Positions 1 through 6,663 of a stretch of 10,818 bases of DNA are shown piece by piece (position 1 is the stretch's first letter; the number at the start of each line of letters is the position of its first letter). Position numbers and translations under genes: made by a program. A model generated the notes under the pieces. It saw nothing but the letters and a program-made list of their open reading frames with translations, did no database searches and was not told the DNA's origin. Source of the DNA: Candidatus Aminicenantota bacterium (GTDB lineage Bacteria; Acidobacteriota; Aminicenantia; Aminicenantales; Aminicenantaceae); contig JAUWVG010000037.1 of the NCBI GenBank assembly GCA_030617525.1, positions 1-10,818 on the forward strand, written 5' to 3'.

Positions 1-214
1 AAAAAAGAGCTTTTATAAGACTATCTGAGTTCCCCTATCGACTCGTTCTTATTATTATAACATAAAAATATATCCAATTTCAAGCTTTTTTTTTAAATTT
101 CTTTAATACCTATAAATTGCCGTACTTTTTGCACGATTTTCCCCTTAAATGATGGATTTTAACCGTTTTTCCAGGGTAGCGGAATTAGAGATGTTTACGA
201 GGCTTGCCTAAAAG
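1..214. other. AT-rich left intergenic region
   Basis: This stretch before the first gene is strongly AT-rich, with long A and T runs near 1-6 and 83-95. I see no open reading frame of note, no tRNA and no convincing terminator hairpin. A short AAAAGAGCTTTT near the left end is nearly palindromic but too small to call. It probably holds the tail of an upstream intergenic region plus upstream promoter DNA for the decarboxylase gene. Confidence 0.5.
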
Positions 215-243
215 GTGAAAAATTGCGATGATTTGTTTATATT
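215..243 (+). promoter_or_regulatory. Possible promoter for the decarboxylase/B3-4 pair
   Basis: A TATATT hexamer (238-243, 5 of 6 matches to the -10 consensus) lies 17 bp after GTGAAA (215-220, 4 of 6 to the -35 consensus). Transcription would start around 250 and leave a leader of about 20 nt with the AAGGA ribosome site at 259-263. The region is AT-rich, so chance matches are likely. An alternative TTGCCT/GATGAT pair at 204-232 is weaker. Confidence 0.25.
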
Positions 244-270
244 AACTATTAAAAAAATAAGGAAAAAACT

Positions 271-1680
271 ATGGAAAAAGAGATGTTCAGGCAGTATGGA
301 TACAAGTTTATCGATTGGCTGGCGGACTATTTCGAAGAGATCGAAGAGTATCCGGTCCTATCTCCCGTAAAACCTGGATCTGTACTCAACCAACTTCCGG
401 AGAAGCCTCCCTCTGAAGGGGAGTCATTGGAGACCATATTTGAAGATTTTAAAAATATCATACTTCATGGGATCACTCATTGGCAGCATCCCTCCTGGTT
501 TGCCTATTTCCCGGCCAATAACAGTCCTCCCTCGGTGCTTGCAGAGTTATTGACGGCAGGCCTGGGAGCTCAGTGTATGGTTTGGCAGACATCGCCGGCT
601 GCGGCAGAGCTTGAAGAGCGCGTGCTGGAATGGCTGAGACAGCTGCTCGGTCTGCCCGCAGGAATGGAGGGCGTAATTCAGGACACGGCGTCCACGGCCA
701 CTCTTGTGGCCCTGTTGACTGCCAGGGAAAAAGCGACTAACTTTGAATCCAACAAGAGGGGATTGAAAGAACCTCTGATCATTTACATCTCTGAAGAAGC
801 ACATTCCAGTGTGGATAAGGGGGCCAAAATTGCCGGGTACGGAGCCGAGAACATCCGCCGGATTCCGACCGATGAAACATTTGCCATGATACCAAAAAAA
901 CTGGAAGAGGCGGTGAAAGCTGATAAAGAAAAGGGATTTATCCCTGCGTGTGTGGTGGCCACGGTGGGAACGACGTCTTCGACGGCTGTCGATCCCGTAT
1001 CCCCAATCGGTCACATTTGCCGGGAACATGGAGTCTGGCTTCATGTGGATGCCGCATTTGCAGGAACGGCGGCGATCCTTCCAGAGATGAAGTGGATGCT
1101 CGAGGGGGTGGAGTTTGTGGATTCTTTTGTGTTCAATCCCCATAAGTGGATGCTGACAAATTTTGACTGTTCGGCCTATTTTGTCAGGGATCCCGGAGCA
1201 TTGATTCAAACATTCGAGATATATCCTGAGTACTTAAAAACCGGAATGGACGCCGAGGTGAAAAATTACCGTGACTGGGGAATCCAACTGGGAAGACGAT
1301 TCCGGGCCCTAAAGCTCTGGTTTGTGTTGAGAAGTTACGGCGTAAATGGCCTTCAAGATCTGATACGTGAGCATATCCGTCTGGCAAAGTTGTTTGAAAG
1401 TTGGGTTAGAGATGAAGAGGCTTTTGAGCTTATGGCGCCTGTCAATTTGAGTGTCGTCTGTTTCCGGTTGAATAATGGTGGTGATGAGGAACAGCTGACA
1501 GATCTGAACAAAAAATTTGAAGAGGAACTGAACAAGACAGGAAAAGTTTTTCTCAGCCATACGTCTCTTCGCGGAAAATACGTAATGCGTTTGGCTATTG
1601 GTGCACGGATGACGTGCGAGCGAAATGTTCGGGAGGCGTGGGATTTGATAGTCGCAACAGCCAGAAATCTTTCCCTATGA
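271..1680 (+). CDS. PLP-dependent aromatic-L-amino-acid-type decarboxylase
   Basis: A group II pyridoxal-phosphate decarboxylase of 469 residues, the usual length for the aromatic amino acid/tyrosine decarboxylase family, converting an L-amino acid to its amine plus CO2 in the cytoplasm. Visible family signatures are His178 in EEAHSSV (the residue that stacks on the cofactor), Asp260 in HVDAAFAG (pairs with the pyridine nitrogen) and Lys292 in NPHKW (Schiff-base lysine). The flexible-loop tyrosine corresponds to Tyr321 in PEYLK; family members that are aldehyde synthases have Phe there, so retention of Tyr argues for true decarboxylation. LGRRFRALKLWF follows, as in animal and plant homologues. 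The ATG start has AAGGA at 259-263. The substrate (Tyr, Phe, Trp or DOPA) cannot be read from the sequence. The stop codon overlaps the start of the next gene by 4 bp. Confidence 0.93.
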   Translation: MEKEMFRQYGYKFIDWLADYFEEIEEYPVLSPVKPGSVLNQLPEKPPSEGESLETIFEDFKNIILHGITHWQHPSWFAYFPANNSPPSVLAELLTAGLGAQCMVWQTSPAAAELEERVLEWLRQLLGLPAGMEGVIQDTASTATLVALLTAREKATNFESNKRGLKEPLIIYISEEAHSSVDKGAKIAGYGAENIRRIPTDETFAMIPKKLEEAVKADKEKGFIPACVVATVGTTSSTAVDPVSPIGHICREHGVWLHVDAAFAGTAAILPEMKWMLEGVEFVDSFVFNPHKWMLTNFDCSAYFVRDPGALIQTFEIYPEYLKTGMDAEVKNYRDWGIQLGRRFRALKLWFVLRSYGVNGLQDLIREHIRLAKLFESWVRDEEAFELMAPVNLSVVCFRLNNGGDEEQLTDLNKKFEEELNKTGKVFLSHTSLRGKYVMRLAIGARMTCERNVREAWDLIVATARNLSL

Positions 1681-2393
1681 AATTTTCAGTCCATTCTGAC
1701 ATCTTTGTTCGATTCCCAGGTTTAATCCTAGGGACAATTGTTGTTTCAGGAATTGAAAATCGGGAACAGAGCATGGATCTCCAACGAAAAATTCGGGAAA
1801 TAGAAGAAGAAATCCAACAGAATTTTTTAAGTGAGACGCTCTCAAAACATCCGAATATCCAGGCATGGCGCAGTGCGTATTCGACATTTGGTGCCAAGCC
1901 AAAAAAATATAAAAGTTCGATCGAAAGTCTTTTTAGGATGGTTCTTAAAGGGAAGGAATTGAGATCGATCAATATGCTTGTCGACATCTACAATTATGTG
2001 TCTCTTAAACATAAAATCCCTCTTGGTGGTGATGATCTGGACAAAGTGGATGGGGACATCACTCTTTGTTTTGCATGCGGTGATGAGCCCTTCACTCCCT
2101 TAAATACTATGGAAACGGAAACGGTCAAAGAAGGAGAAGTCATCTACACAGATGAGAAGGAAGTTTTGTGCAGAAGATGGAATTGGCGGGAGTGTGACAA
2201 AACCAAGATGACACCTGAAACTAATAATGCGGTCCTGGTTTTAGAGGGCTTGCCTCCTGTGAGGCAAGAGGACATCGAATCTGCAGCTGAAGATTTAAGT
2301 GTTCTTGTTCGCAATTACTGTGGAGGAGAGGGCCATAAATATTTCTTAGATGTCAGCCAGAAGGAAGCGGAATTTTCTTTTTTTCCTCAATAA
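1677..2393 (+). CDS. Free-standing B3/4 domain protein (PheRS beta-like)
   Basis: A 238-residue protein of the B3/4 domain family, the fold that in the beta subunit of phenylalanyl-tRNA synthetase hydrolyses mischarged Tyr-tRNA(Phe). Recognisable family stretches are INMLVDIYNYVSL (98-110), IPLGGDDLDKVDGDITL (114-130), EVIYTDEKEVLCRRWNWR (154-171) and the TPETNNAVLVLEG region (179-191). The N-terminus MKFSVHSDIFVRFPGLILG also matches the usual start of stand-alone members. I chose the ATG at 1677 because it forms an ATGA overlap with the decarboxylase stop; there is no clear ribosome site of its own, so translation is probably coupled. A longer frame back to 1614 would lie inside the decarboxylase and is unlikely. 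No synthetase catalytic domain is present. A trans-editing or deacylase role is inference; the real function is not known to me. Confidence 0.85.
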   Translation: MKFSVHSDIFVRFPGLILGTIVVSGIENREQSMDLQRKIREIEEEIQQNFLSETLSKHPNIQAWRSAYSTFGAKPKKYKSSIESLFRMVLKGKELRSINMLVDIYNYVSLKHKIPLGGDDLDKVDGDITLCFACGDEPFTPLNTMETETVKEGEVIYTDEKEVLCRRWNWRECDKTKMTPETNNAVLVLEGLPPVRQEDIESAAEDLSVLVRNYCGGEGHKYFLDVSQKEAEFSFFPQ

Positions 2394-3069
2394 CTTCTGC
2401 AAAGACTCCTGCCGTGAGATTCGCTCCGACCTGATTCAAGTGAACGCCATCCAGTGTCAATTGGAACCCTCTCTCTATAGATACCCTGTCTACAGTCTTA
2501 GAGGTTTTTAAGGTCAGGGTGTCTTTGATGACTTGCGGGAAGCTTCTCGGGACATAGGGTAATGGCGATTGTCCAGCCAGTTTTTCTGTGAAAATTTTTC
2601 TTAAATCGATAAACTCACAATTTTCTTGTAAAAAAGACAGTTCTTTAATGACTGTGCTTAGGGCCTCCAATTCTTTGTTCCATGGATTATCAAGATCTTC
2701 TCCGATGAACACGGGGGGAACGGTGAGCAGCCAGTCTGCTTTCGCTGCCAAAAAATCAATAAGTATTTCATAGTGTGATGTGAAAACATCCTGATTTTTG
2801 GCCCAGGGCTGCCGCCGGAGTTTTTTTAAAAAAGGATACAACCTCGAGACTTTAACGAACACATCGTTGACTCCAATCCAAAGGAAAGCGAAATCAAATT
2901 TTGTGGGCAAGTTTATGGATTCTATCCTTTTCAACAGGCTGATGACGGTGTCTCCACCCTTGCCGAAATTGAAAAACTCGGACTCGGGAAATTTCTTCTT
3001 GATGAGTGAAAAATAACTCACTCCTGGAAAGCCCTCCGTGAGGCTGTCTCCGAAAAATGCGATCTTCAT
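2353..3069 (-). CDS. SGNH/GDSL-family hydrolase
   Basis: A 238-residue esterase/lipase-like hydrolase of the SGNH superfamily. Block I is FGDSLTEG with nucleophile Ser9; block II is the N-F-G-K-G-G-D-T stretch (34-41); block III is GVND with Asn68; block V is DGVHLN with Asp207 and His210 completing the triad. No signal peptide is visible, so it is probably cytoplasmic. Substrate unknown: the family covers acyl esters, acetylated sugars, lysophospholipids and thioesters. The ATG start has no strong ribosome site. It lies 47 bp downstream of the M16 lipoprotein gene on the same strand and is probably the last gene of that operon. Its 3' end overlaps the convergent B3/4 gene by 41 bp, so the last residues are encoded antisense to that gene. 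Confidence 0.88.
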   Translation of the reverse strand: MKIAFFGDSLTEGFPGVSYFSLIKKKFPESEFFNFGKGGDTVISLLKRIESINLPTKFDFAFLWIGVNDVFVKVSRLYPFLKKLRRQPWAKNQDVFTSHYEILIDFLAAKADWLLTVPPVFIGEDLDNPWNKELEALSTVIKELSFLQENCEFIDLRKIFTEKLAGQSPLPYVPRSFPQVIKDTLTLKTSKTVDRVSIERGFQLTLDGVHLNQVGANLTAGVFAEVIEEKKKIPLPSG

Positions 3070-3116
3070 TCTGATAGAGGTATACCTGATGAGCTCAAGG
3101 ATTTAAATGGCACGAC

Positions 3117-4649
3117 TTATTCCGATTTCGGAATGCCGGTTTTCTGAAAGAACTTTGTTGCGGGAACGACTCGGATATTTCCAGATTTCACATTAAGCGA
3201 GAAAACTTCGTAGATCATATCCTCATTCAGAATATCCTGAGGTTTGGGGCCGGCGTATGTTATTGGAGACGGAGTGTCTGCGACCAGCGCGTCCCTAAAA
3301 GATTGTGCATCCTGTGTGATGACAGCGATGAAAAGATTTTTAAAATTCAGATATTTCTTAATGGCATTATTAACCTGTTCGCGTGTGATCTTCGGGAGCC
3401 TCTCTTGAGCCTCCGCTAAAAAATCCTTATAACCGTAATACGTGGAATCCATCTGCCATCCCAGCCTCTCTCCGACTGTCTGAGCATAAAGTTTTGTGTA
3501 GTTGAGAAGATAAGTCCTGATCAGTTCGAAGCGTTCTTCTGGAATACCCTCTTGAACGAGTTTTTTCAACTCGAGCAGCGCCTGCCTGAGTGCAAAATGT
3601 CTGTTGGAATTGGCTAAAGGACGTATCCAGATGGAAAAATACTGCTGTTGACGGCCGTAGTTTTGAGCCGGAAATTTATTCCGTCCCTGGATAAAGTGGT
3701 CTGCGTAGGCATAGTCTCCATAGTTTTGTCCGCGCTCTTCACGGATCTTCTGAAAAAGATGAGACACATGCTGTCGGTGCTCCCCAAAATGCGAGACGGC
3801 AATCCAGAGTGCAAAATAGTCGCTGTCTTTTTTGGAGAGAGAGACAGGGAATCCCATGGATATGGCTGTGGCCGGTGTTTGCTTTTCGGAGATAACAAGT
3901 TCAAGACCATCTGGCATCTTCTGTTCGGGCAGGACCAGTTGTGGGGTATGTCCTGTTGGGAGAGCTGAAAAATCGCTTTTTATCCTTGCTGGAAAATCAG
4001 CGGGATATCCCCCTGCGAGGCCAAGAGTAATATTTCCCTGAACAAAATGTTTTGAATAAAAAGCCCGGACATCTTCAAGCGTCAGACTCTTAACGCTTTC
4101 GACAGTACCGGCTTCTGCATGCCCATAGGGATGACCTTCATACATGGCCAGATTGAGCATCTCCTTGCCGAACTGTTCGTCCATGTTTGAGACAAGGCTT
4201 CTCTCGAGAAAATTAAGCTGATTGGTCTTGAGCCGGATAAAATCTTCTTCGTGGAAGCCGGGATTGAGAAGCATGTCCTTAAAAATAGAGTAGTATTTTT
4301 CCAGGTTGTCGATATGGATTTGTCCTGTAAAAACCGACATTTCCTTGTCAACATTCAAGCCCATATAGGCTGCTATCGGATAAAACATCTGGGAGATTTC
4401 CGTGAAAGAAAGATCCTGGCTTCCTCCGTTAGCCAGCATGCTCCAAGTGAGCTGGCTGAGGCCTTCCTTTTCAACAGGATCGTTAGCCGACCCAATGTTT
4501 ATGAGTATCCGAAAGCTTACCAGGGGATTGCCATCTAGAGGGAGAAGTTCAGAGTGGAGTCTGTCCGAGCTTTTCTTAGAACAAGAAACAAAAACCAGTA
4601 ACAATCCCACGATGAGGACACCAGAAAGATAAATTGTGCTCTTTTTCAT
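3117..4649 (-). CDS. Non-catalytic M16-family peptidase subunit, lipoprotein
   Basis: A 510-residue M16 (insulinase/MPP-like) protein that is the inactive partner of the adjacent zinc protease. Where active members have HxxEH, this protein has GLSQLTWSML (63-72), so the zinc site is gone. It keeps the Arg/Tyr pair of the C-terminal half that contacts peptide substrate: REERGQNY, Arg303 and Tyr310. The N-terminus has a positive start, a hydrophobic stretch and a lipobox-like FVSC with Cys23 followed by Ser, predicting an outer-membrane lipoprotein facing the periplasm; Phe at -3 is less usual. Its ATG overlaps the upstream gene stop by 4 bp, and the ribosome site AAAGGA lies inside the end of that gene, so the two subunits are likely made together. 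The expected product is a heterodimer that degrades peptides or processes proteins in the periplasm. Confidence 0.88.
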   Translation of the reverse strand: MKKSTIYLSGVLIVGLLLVFVSCSKKSSDRLHSELLPLDGNPLVSFRILINIGSANDPVEKEGLSQLTWSMLANGGSQDLSFTEISQMFYPIAAYMGLNVDKEMSVFTGQIHIDNLEKYYSIFKDMLLNPGFHEEDFIRLKTNQLNFLERSLVSNMDEQFGKEMLNLAMYEGHPYGHAEAGTVESVKSLTLEDVRAFYSKHFVQGNITLGLAGGYPADFPARIKSDFSALPTGHTPQLVLPEQKMPDGLELVISEKQTPATAISMGFPVSLSKKDSDYFALWIAVSHFGEHRQHVSHLFQKIREERGQNYGDYAYADHFIQGRNKFPAQNYGRQQQYFSIWIRPLANSNRHFALRQALLELKKLVQEGIPEERFELIRTYLLNYTKLYAQTVGERLGWQMDSTYYGYKDFLAEAQERLPKITREQVNNAIKKYLNFKNLFIAVITQDAQSFRDALVADTPSPITYAGPKPQDILNEDMIYEVFSLNVKSGNIRVVPATKFFQKTGIPKSE

Positions 4650-5989
4650 TGTCCTTTCCCCTCTGTGAGAGTGACCACAGTGCTGTTTGTGATCTTGAAA
4701 TATTTCCGTGTCATTTCTTGAATATCTTCAGGAGTGATTTTTTCGTAAAGATCAAACACTTTGTTTACCGTATTTGGATCTCCGGTCAAATTAATGTAAT
4801 AAGCCAGGCTTCCAGCAATCCCGTCTGTCGTTCCCAGTGAATTGGCAAAAGAGTATTTGAGGTTGGATTTCACTTTGGTCAGAGTCTCTGGGTCCACAGG
4901 TTCATTCTTCAGTCGCTCCAATTCTTTAAATATTTCTTCTTCTATGTCGGGCAGATCTTTTTCCTGTTTGAGGACTGCGTTGAATATCAGTAAGAAAGGA
5001 TCTCGGTGGTCGGAGAAGCTTGTCGAGAACGATTGGCATTTTTGTTCTTCGATGACCAGTTTCTGGTAGAATGCGGAAGAACTGGAAAAGGCGACGGCGG
5101 CCAGAAGATCCATGGCTGCCATATCGATGGTTTCATCAGAAAATGCAGGGCCGTGAAATCCGATGGTCAATCTGGGCAGAGTTGGTGATGGCCAGTCATA
5201 GCTAGCCCTCTTCTGTTTGGTCTGGGCTTTTTCTACCGGAGTGACGAGTGTGTAGTTGGACTTTTCCCACGGACCGTAGTAATTCCGTGCATATTCCATC
5301 AACTTGTCATGTTCGAAGTCACCCACAACAAGCAGAATGGAATTGTCCGGAGCGTAAAAACGCTTTTGGTAGAGCTTGCTGTACTCGAACTGATTGGGCA
5401 TATCAAGAATATCTTTCAGGTAACCCATCGTGGTGTGCTTGTAAGAGTGCAAATCAAAGGCCGTGTTCCTCAGGGTTTCATAGATACGCCTGGAGGGATT
5501 GGAAACACTGGCGTAGTATTCGCCTTCGATAACAGGCGCTTCAGACTTGATCATTTCTTCATCATAATAGAGGTTAATGAATCGATCGGCTTCGGTTTTG
5601 ACGACGCTTTCCAGGTTTTCCTGACCGGCGAAGACAACAAAATAACAGGTGTAATCGTCTGTTGTATAGCCGTTAGTCCCGGCTCCCAAAAGTGTCAAAA
5701 AATCGTCGTACTCTTCGCGGGGTACATCTTTGGTGCCTTTGAACATCATGTGTTCAAAGAAATGAGCGAATCCGGATTTCCCGGGTTCTATTTCATTCCT
5801 GGATCCGGACCGGACAATCGTGTAGTAGGAAATGATAAAAGGATTATCTAGGGGAATGGAAATGATTGTCAATCCATTTTCTAATGTTTCAATCTTGTAA
5901 TCATAGGGAAAAATTCTGGCGGAATGAAGAACGGCAGGAATAGAGAGCAGGAGAGTCATACAAAGGGCAAAGGAAATAAATTTTGTCAT
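4646..5989 (-). CDS. Zinc-dependent M16-family peptidase, secreted
   Basis: A 447-residue M16B metallopeptidase. The inverted zinc motif HFFEH gives His76, Glu79 (general base) and His80, with the third ligand probably Glu155 in the APVIEGEYY stretch, matching the HxxEH-X74-76-E spacing of the family. In the C-terminal half the usual Arg/Tyr pair is missing: the matching stretch reads QKLVIEEQKCQSF, so the active site must be completed by the neighbouring subunit. I place the start at the ATG at 5989 because GAAGGAGGT lies 8 nt upstream and the resulting N-terminus is a good signal peptide (MTKFISFALCMTLLLSIPA, cleavage near residues 23-25), which exports it to the periplasm. A longer frame from a TTG at 6055 would bury this signal. 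It is the first gene of the M16-M16-GDSL group. Confidence 0.92.
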   Translation of the reverse strand: MTKFISFALCMTLLLSIPAVLHSARIFPYDYKIETLENGLTIISIPLDNPFIISYYTIVRSGSRNEIEPGKSGFAHFFEHMMFKGTKDVPREEYDDFLTLLGAGTNGYTTDDYTCYFVVFAGQENLESVVKTEADRFINLYYDEEMIKSEAPVIEGEYYASVSNPSRRIYETLRNTAFDLHSYKHTTMGYLKDILDMPNQFEYSKLYQKRFYAPDNSILLVVGDFEHDKLMEYARNYYGPWEKSNYTLVTPVEKAQTKQKRASYDWPSPTLPRLTIGFHGPAFSDETIDMAAMDLLAAVAFSSSSAFYQKLVIEEQKCQSFSTSFSDHRDPFLLIFNAVLKQEKDLPDIEEEIFKELERLKNEPVDPETLTKVKSNLKYSFANSLGTTDGIAGSLAYYINLTGDPNTVNKVFDLYEKITPEDIQEMTRKYFKITNSTVVTLTEGKGQ

Positions 5990-6045
5990 ATGATTAGACC
6001 TCCTTCTTTGATCAGGTTTCTGTCTGCCTGTTGTTTGGCGTAAGA

Positions 6046-6075
6046 AATATATCAAAAAAAGAGGTCCTGAGACAA
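6046..6075 (-). promoter_or_regulatory. Possible promoter of the M16 protease operon
   Basis: On the minus strand TTGTCT (6070-6075, 4 of 6 to -35) is followed 18 bp later by TATATT (6046-6051, 5 of 6 to -10). Transcription would begin near 6039, about 50 nt before the protease ATG and after the trmO stop. This suggests the protease operon can be expressed separately from trmO. Judged by eye only. Confidence 0.35.
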
Positions 6076-6084
6076 GAAGAAACT

Positions 6085-6118
6085 AGGCTGAATTATTCAT
6101 GTTAACTGCCGACACCTG
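6085..6118 (-). repeat. Dispersed 30-bp repeat, copy A (in trmO 3' end)
   Basis: On the plus strand CTGAATTATTCAT (6088-6100), three variable bases, then AACTGCCGACACCT (6104-6117). The core is identical to copies B and C apart from the three spacer bases. It covers the end of trmO: on the minus strand it encodes the residues T-G-V-G-S and the TAA stop. Beyond the core, CTA at 6084-6086 matches a TAR conserved in the other copies. Confidence 0.85.
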
Positions 6119-6566
6119 TTTTCTTATCCTTAAGCCAGCCGATTTCGATCTCTTCTTTCTGGTCTCGGTGAGTATAGGGTTTGATATCCAGGATAGGTGT
6201 TCCTTCGATCATGTCCATCCCTGATACATGAAGAATATTGTGTTTTCTCTCGATGATTTTGAGTATGGTCATCCCGATGGGATTAGGACGGTGGGGACTG
6301 CGAGTCGCAAACACTCCTCTGGGGGTATTGTCGTAGGGGGGGGTGACGAGCAGTTTAAATCCTTCAGATTTATGAAAACCGAAAATGACGATAACATGGG
6401 AAAAGTCTTCTAGATCTGTGAGGCCTTCAGAAAACTCGTCATCGATTTCCAGCTCGCCTTCGATCGGATCAAAATCAGTGCTTGAGGCAAATTTCTCAGA
6501 ATCGATATCCTGCTTATTTTTAAAAGGAGAGTGGACCCGGCCGATGGGTTTTAAAATTATAACCAT
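6102..6566 (-). CDS. trmO: TrmO-type tRNA m6t6A37 methyltransferase
   Basis: A 154-residue UPF0066/TsaA-fold protein. In E. coli this family uses S-adenosylmethionine to N6-methylate t6A at position 37 of certain tRNAs, next to the anticodon. The hallmark stretch RGVFATRSPHRPNPIGMTILKI and a later IEGTPILDIKPY are both present, as is an N-terminal IGRVHSPF. The length fits single-domain TrmO; the extra C-terminal domain of the E. coli protein (about 235 residues) is absent. The ATG start has only a modest AGGG about 9 nt upstream, and that AGGG straddles the edge of repeat copy B. The last five residues and stop are made by repeat copy A. A run of eight C in the coding strand (8 G on plus, 6336-6343) encodes the Pro-Pro pair in VTPPYD. 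Methylation of t6A here is inferred from the family. Confidence 0.87.
   Translation of the reverse strand: MVIILKPIGRVHSPFKNKQDIDSEKFASSTDFDPIEGELEIDDEFSEGLTDLEDFSHVIVIFGFHKSEGFKLLVTPPYDNTPRGVFATRSPHRPNPIGMTILKIIERKHNILHVSGMDMIEGTPILDIKPYTHRDQKEEIEIGWLKDKKTGVGS
6336..6343 (-). repeat. C8 homopolymer tract inside trmO
   Basis: Eight consecutive G on the plus strand (C on the coding strand) read through ACC CCC CCC TAC, giving T-P-P-Y. The frame is open on both sides and downstream motifs are intact, so the tract is in the ON length here. Such tracts are prone to slippage and to sequencing error. Confidence 0.9.
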
Positions 6567-6573
6567 GTTCAGT

Positions 6574-6607
6574 TACCCTGAATTATTCATAAAAACTGCC
6601 GACACCT
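6574..6607 (-). repeat. Dispersed 30-bp repeat, copy B (trmO leader)
   Basis: On the plus strand CTGAATTATTCAT (6578-6590), three bases AAA, then AACTGCCGACACCT (6594-6607). The left edge is 11 bp upstream of the trmO ATG, so in the transcript the element lies in the leader and its TTCAGG end supplies part of the presumed ribosome site. TTA at 6573-6575 gives the conserved TAR on the minus strand. Confidence 0.85.
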
Positions 6608-6644
6608 CGCATCTGTAGCAACCTCGACTCGTGAATAATCCAGG
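6577..6644. repeat. 68-bp inverted-repeat element around copy B
   Basis: CCTGAATTATTCAT (6577-6590) is mirrored by GTGAATAATCCAGG (6631-6644). In the transcript of the minus strand the arms pair at 13 of 14 positions, including one G-U, around a 40-nt loop. The element fills most of the gap between the aminotransferase stop and the trmO start and would fold the trmO ribosome-site region into its 3' arm. Copies A and C lack a matching second arm. Confidence 0.7.
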
Positions 6645-6647
6645 TTC

Positions 6648-6659
6648 CTTATGCATAAG
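6648..6659. repeat. 12-bp perfect palindrome CTTATGCATAAG
   Basis: A perfect palindrome lies 4 bp beyond the aminotransferase stop codon, next to the 68-bp inverted-repeat element. It is too short and AT-rich to be a terminator alone. It could be chance or a small protein-binding site. Confidence 0.4.
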
Positions 6660-6663
6660 AGTT

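Noticed and set aside
547..1209. A 220-codon minus-strand frame opposite the decarboxylase
   Set aside because: It is antisense to a well-conserved gene, has low-complexity Arg/His-rich composition and no family signature, so it is a shadow of the real frame.
1614..1676. N-terminal extension of the B3/4 protein within the decarboxylase gene
   Set aside because: It would overlap the decarboxylase by 67 bp and has no matching family residues; the ATGA-coupled ATG at 1677 fits the known N-terminus.
5990..6055. Longer M16 protease from a TTG at 6055
   Set aside because: It would place 22 polar residues ahead of the signal peptide and ignore the strong GAAGGAGGT site before the ATG at 5989.
6648..6659. 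CTTATGCATAAG as an attachment or resolution site
   Set aside because: It is only 12 bp, has no neighbouring recombinase gene and does not resemble a dif-type sequence.
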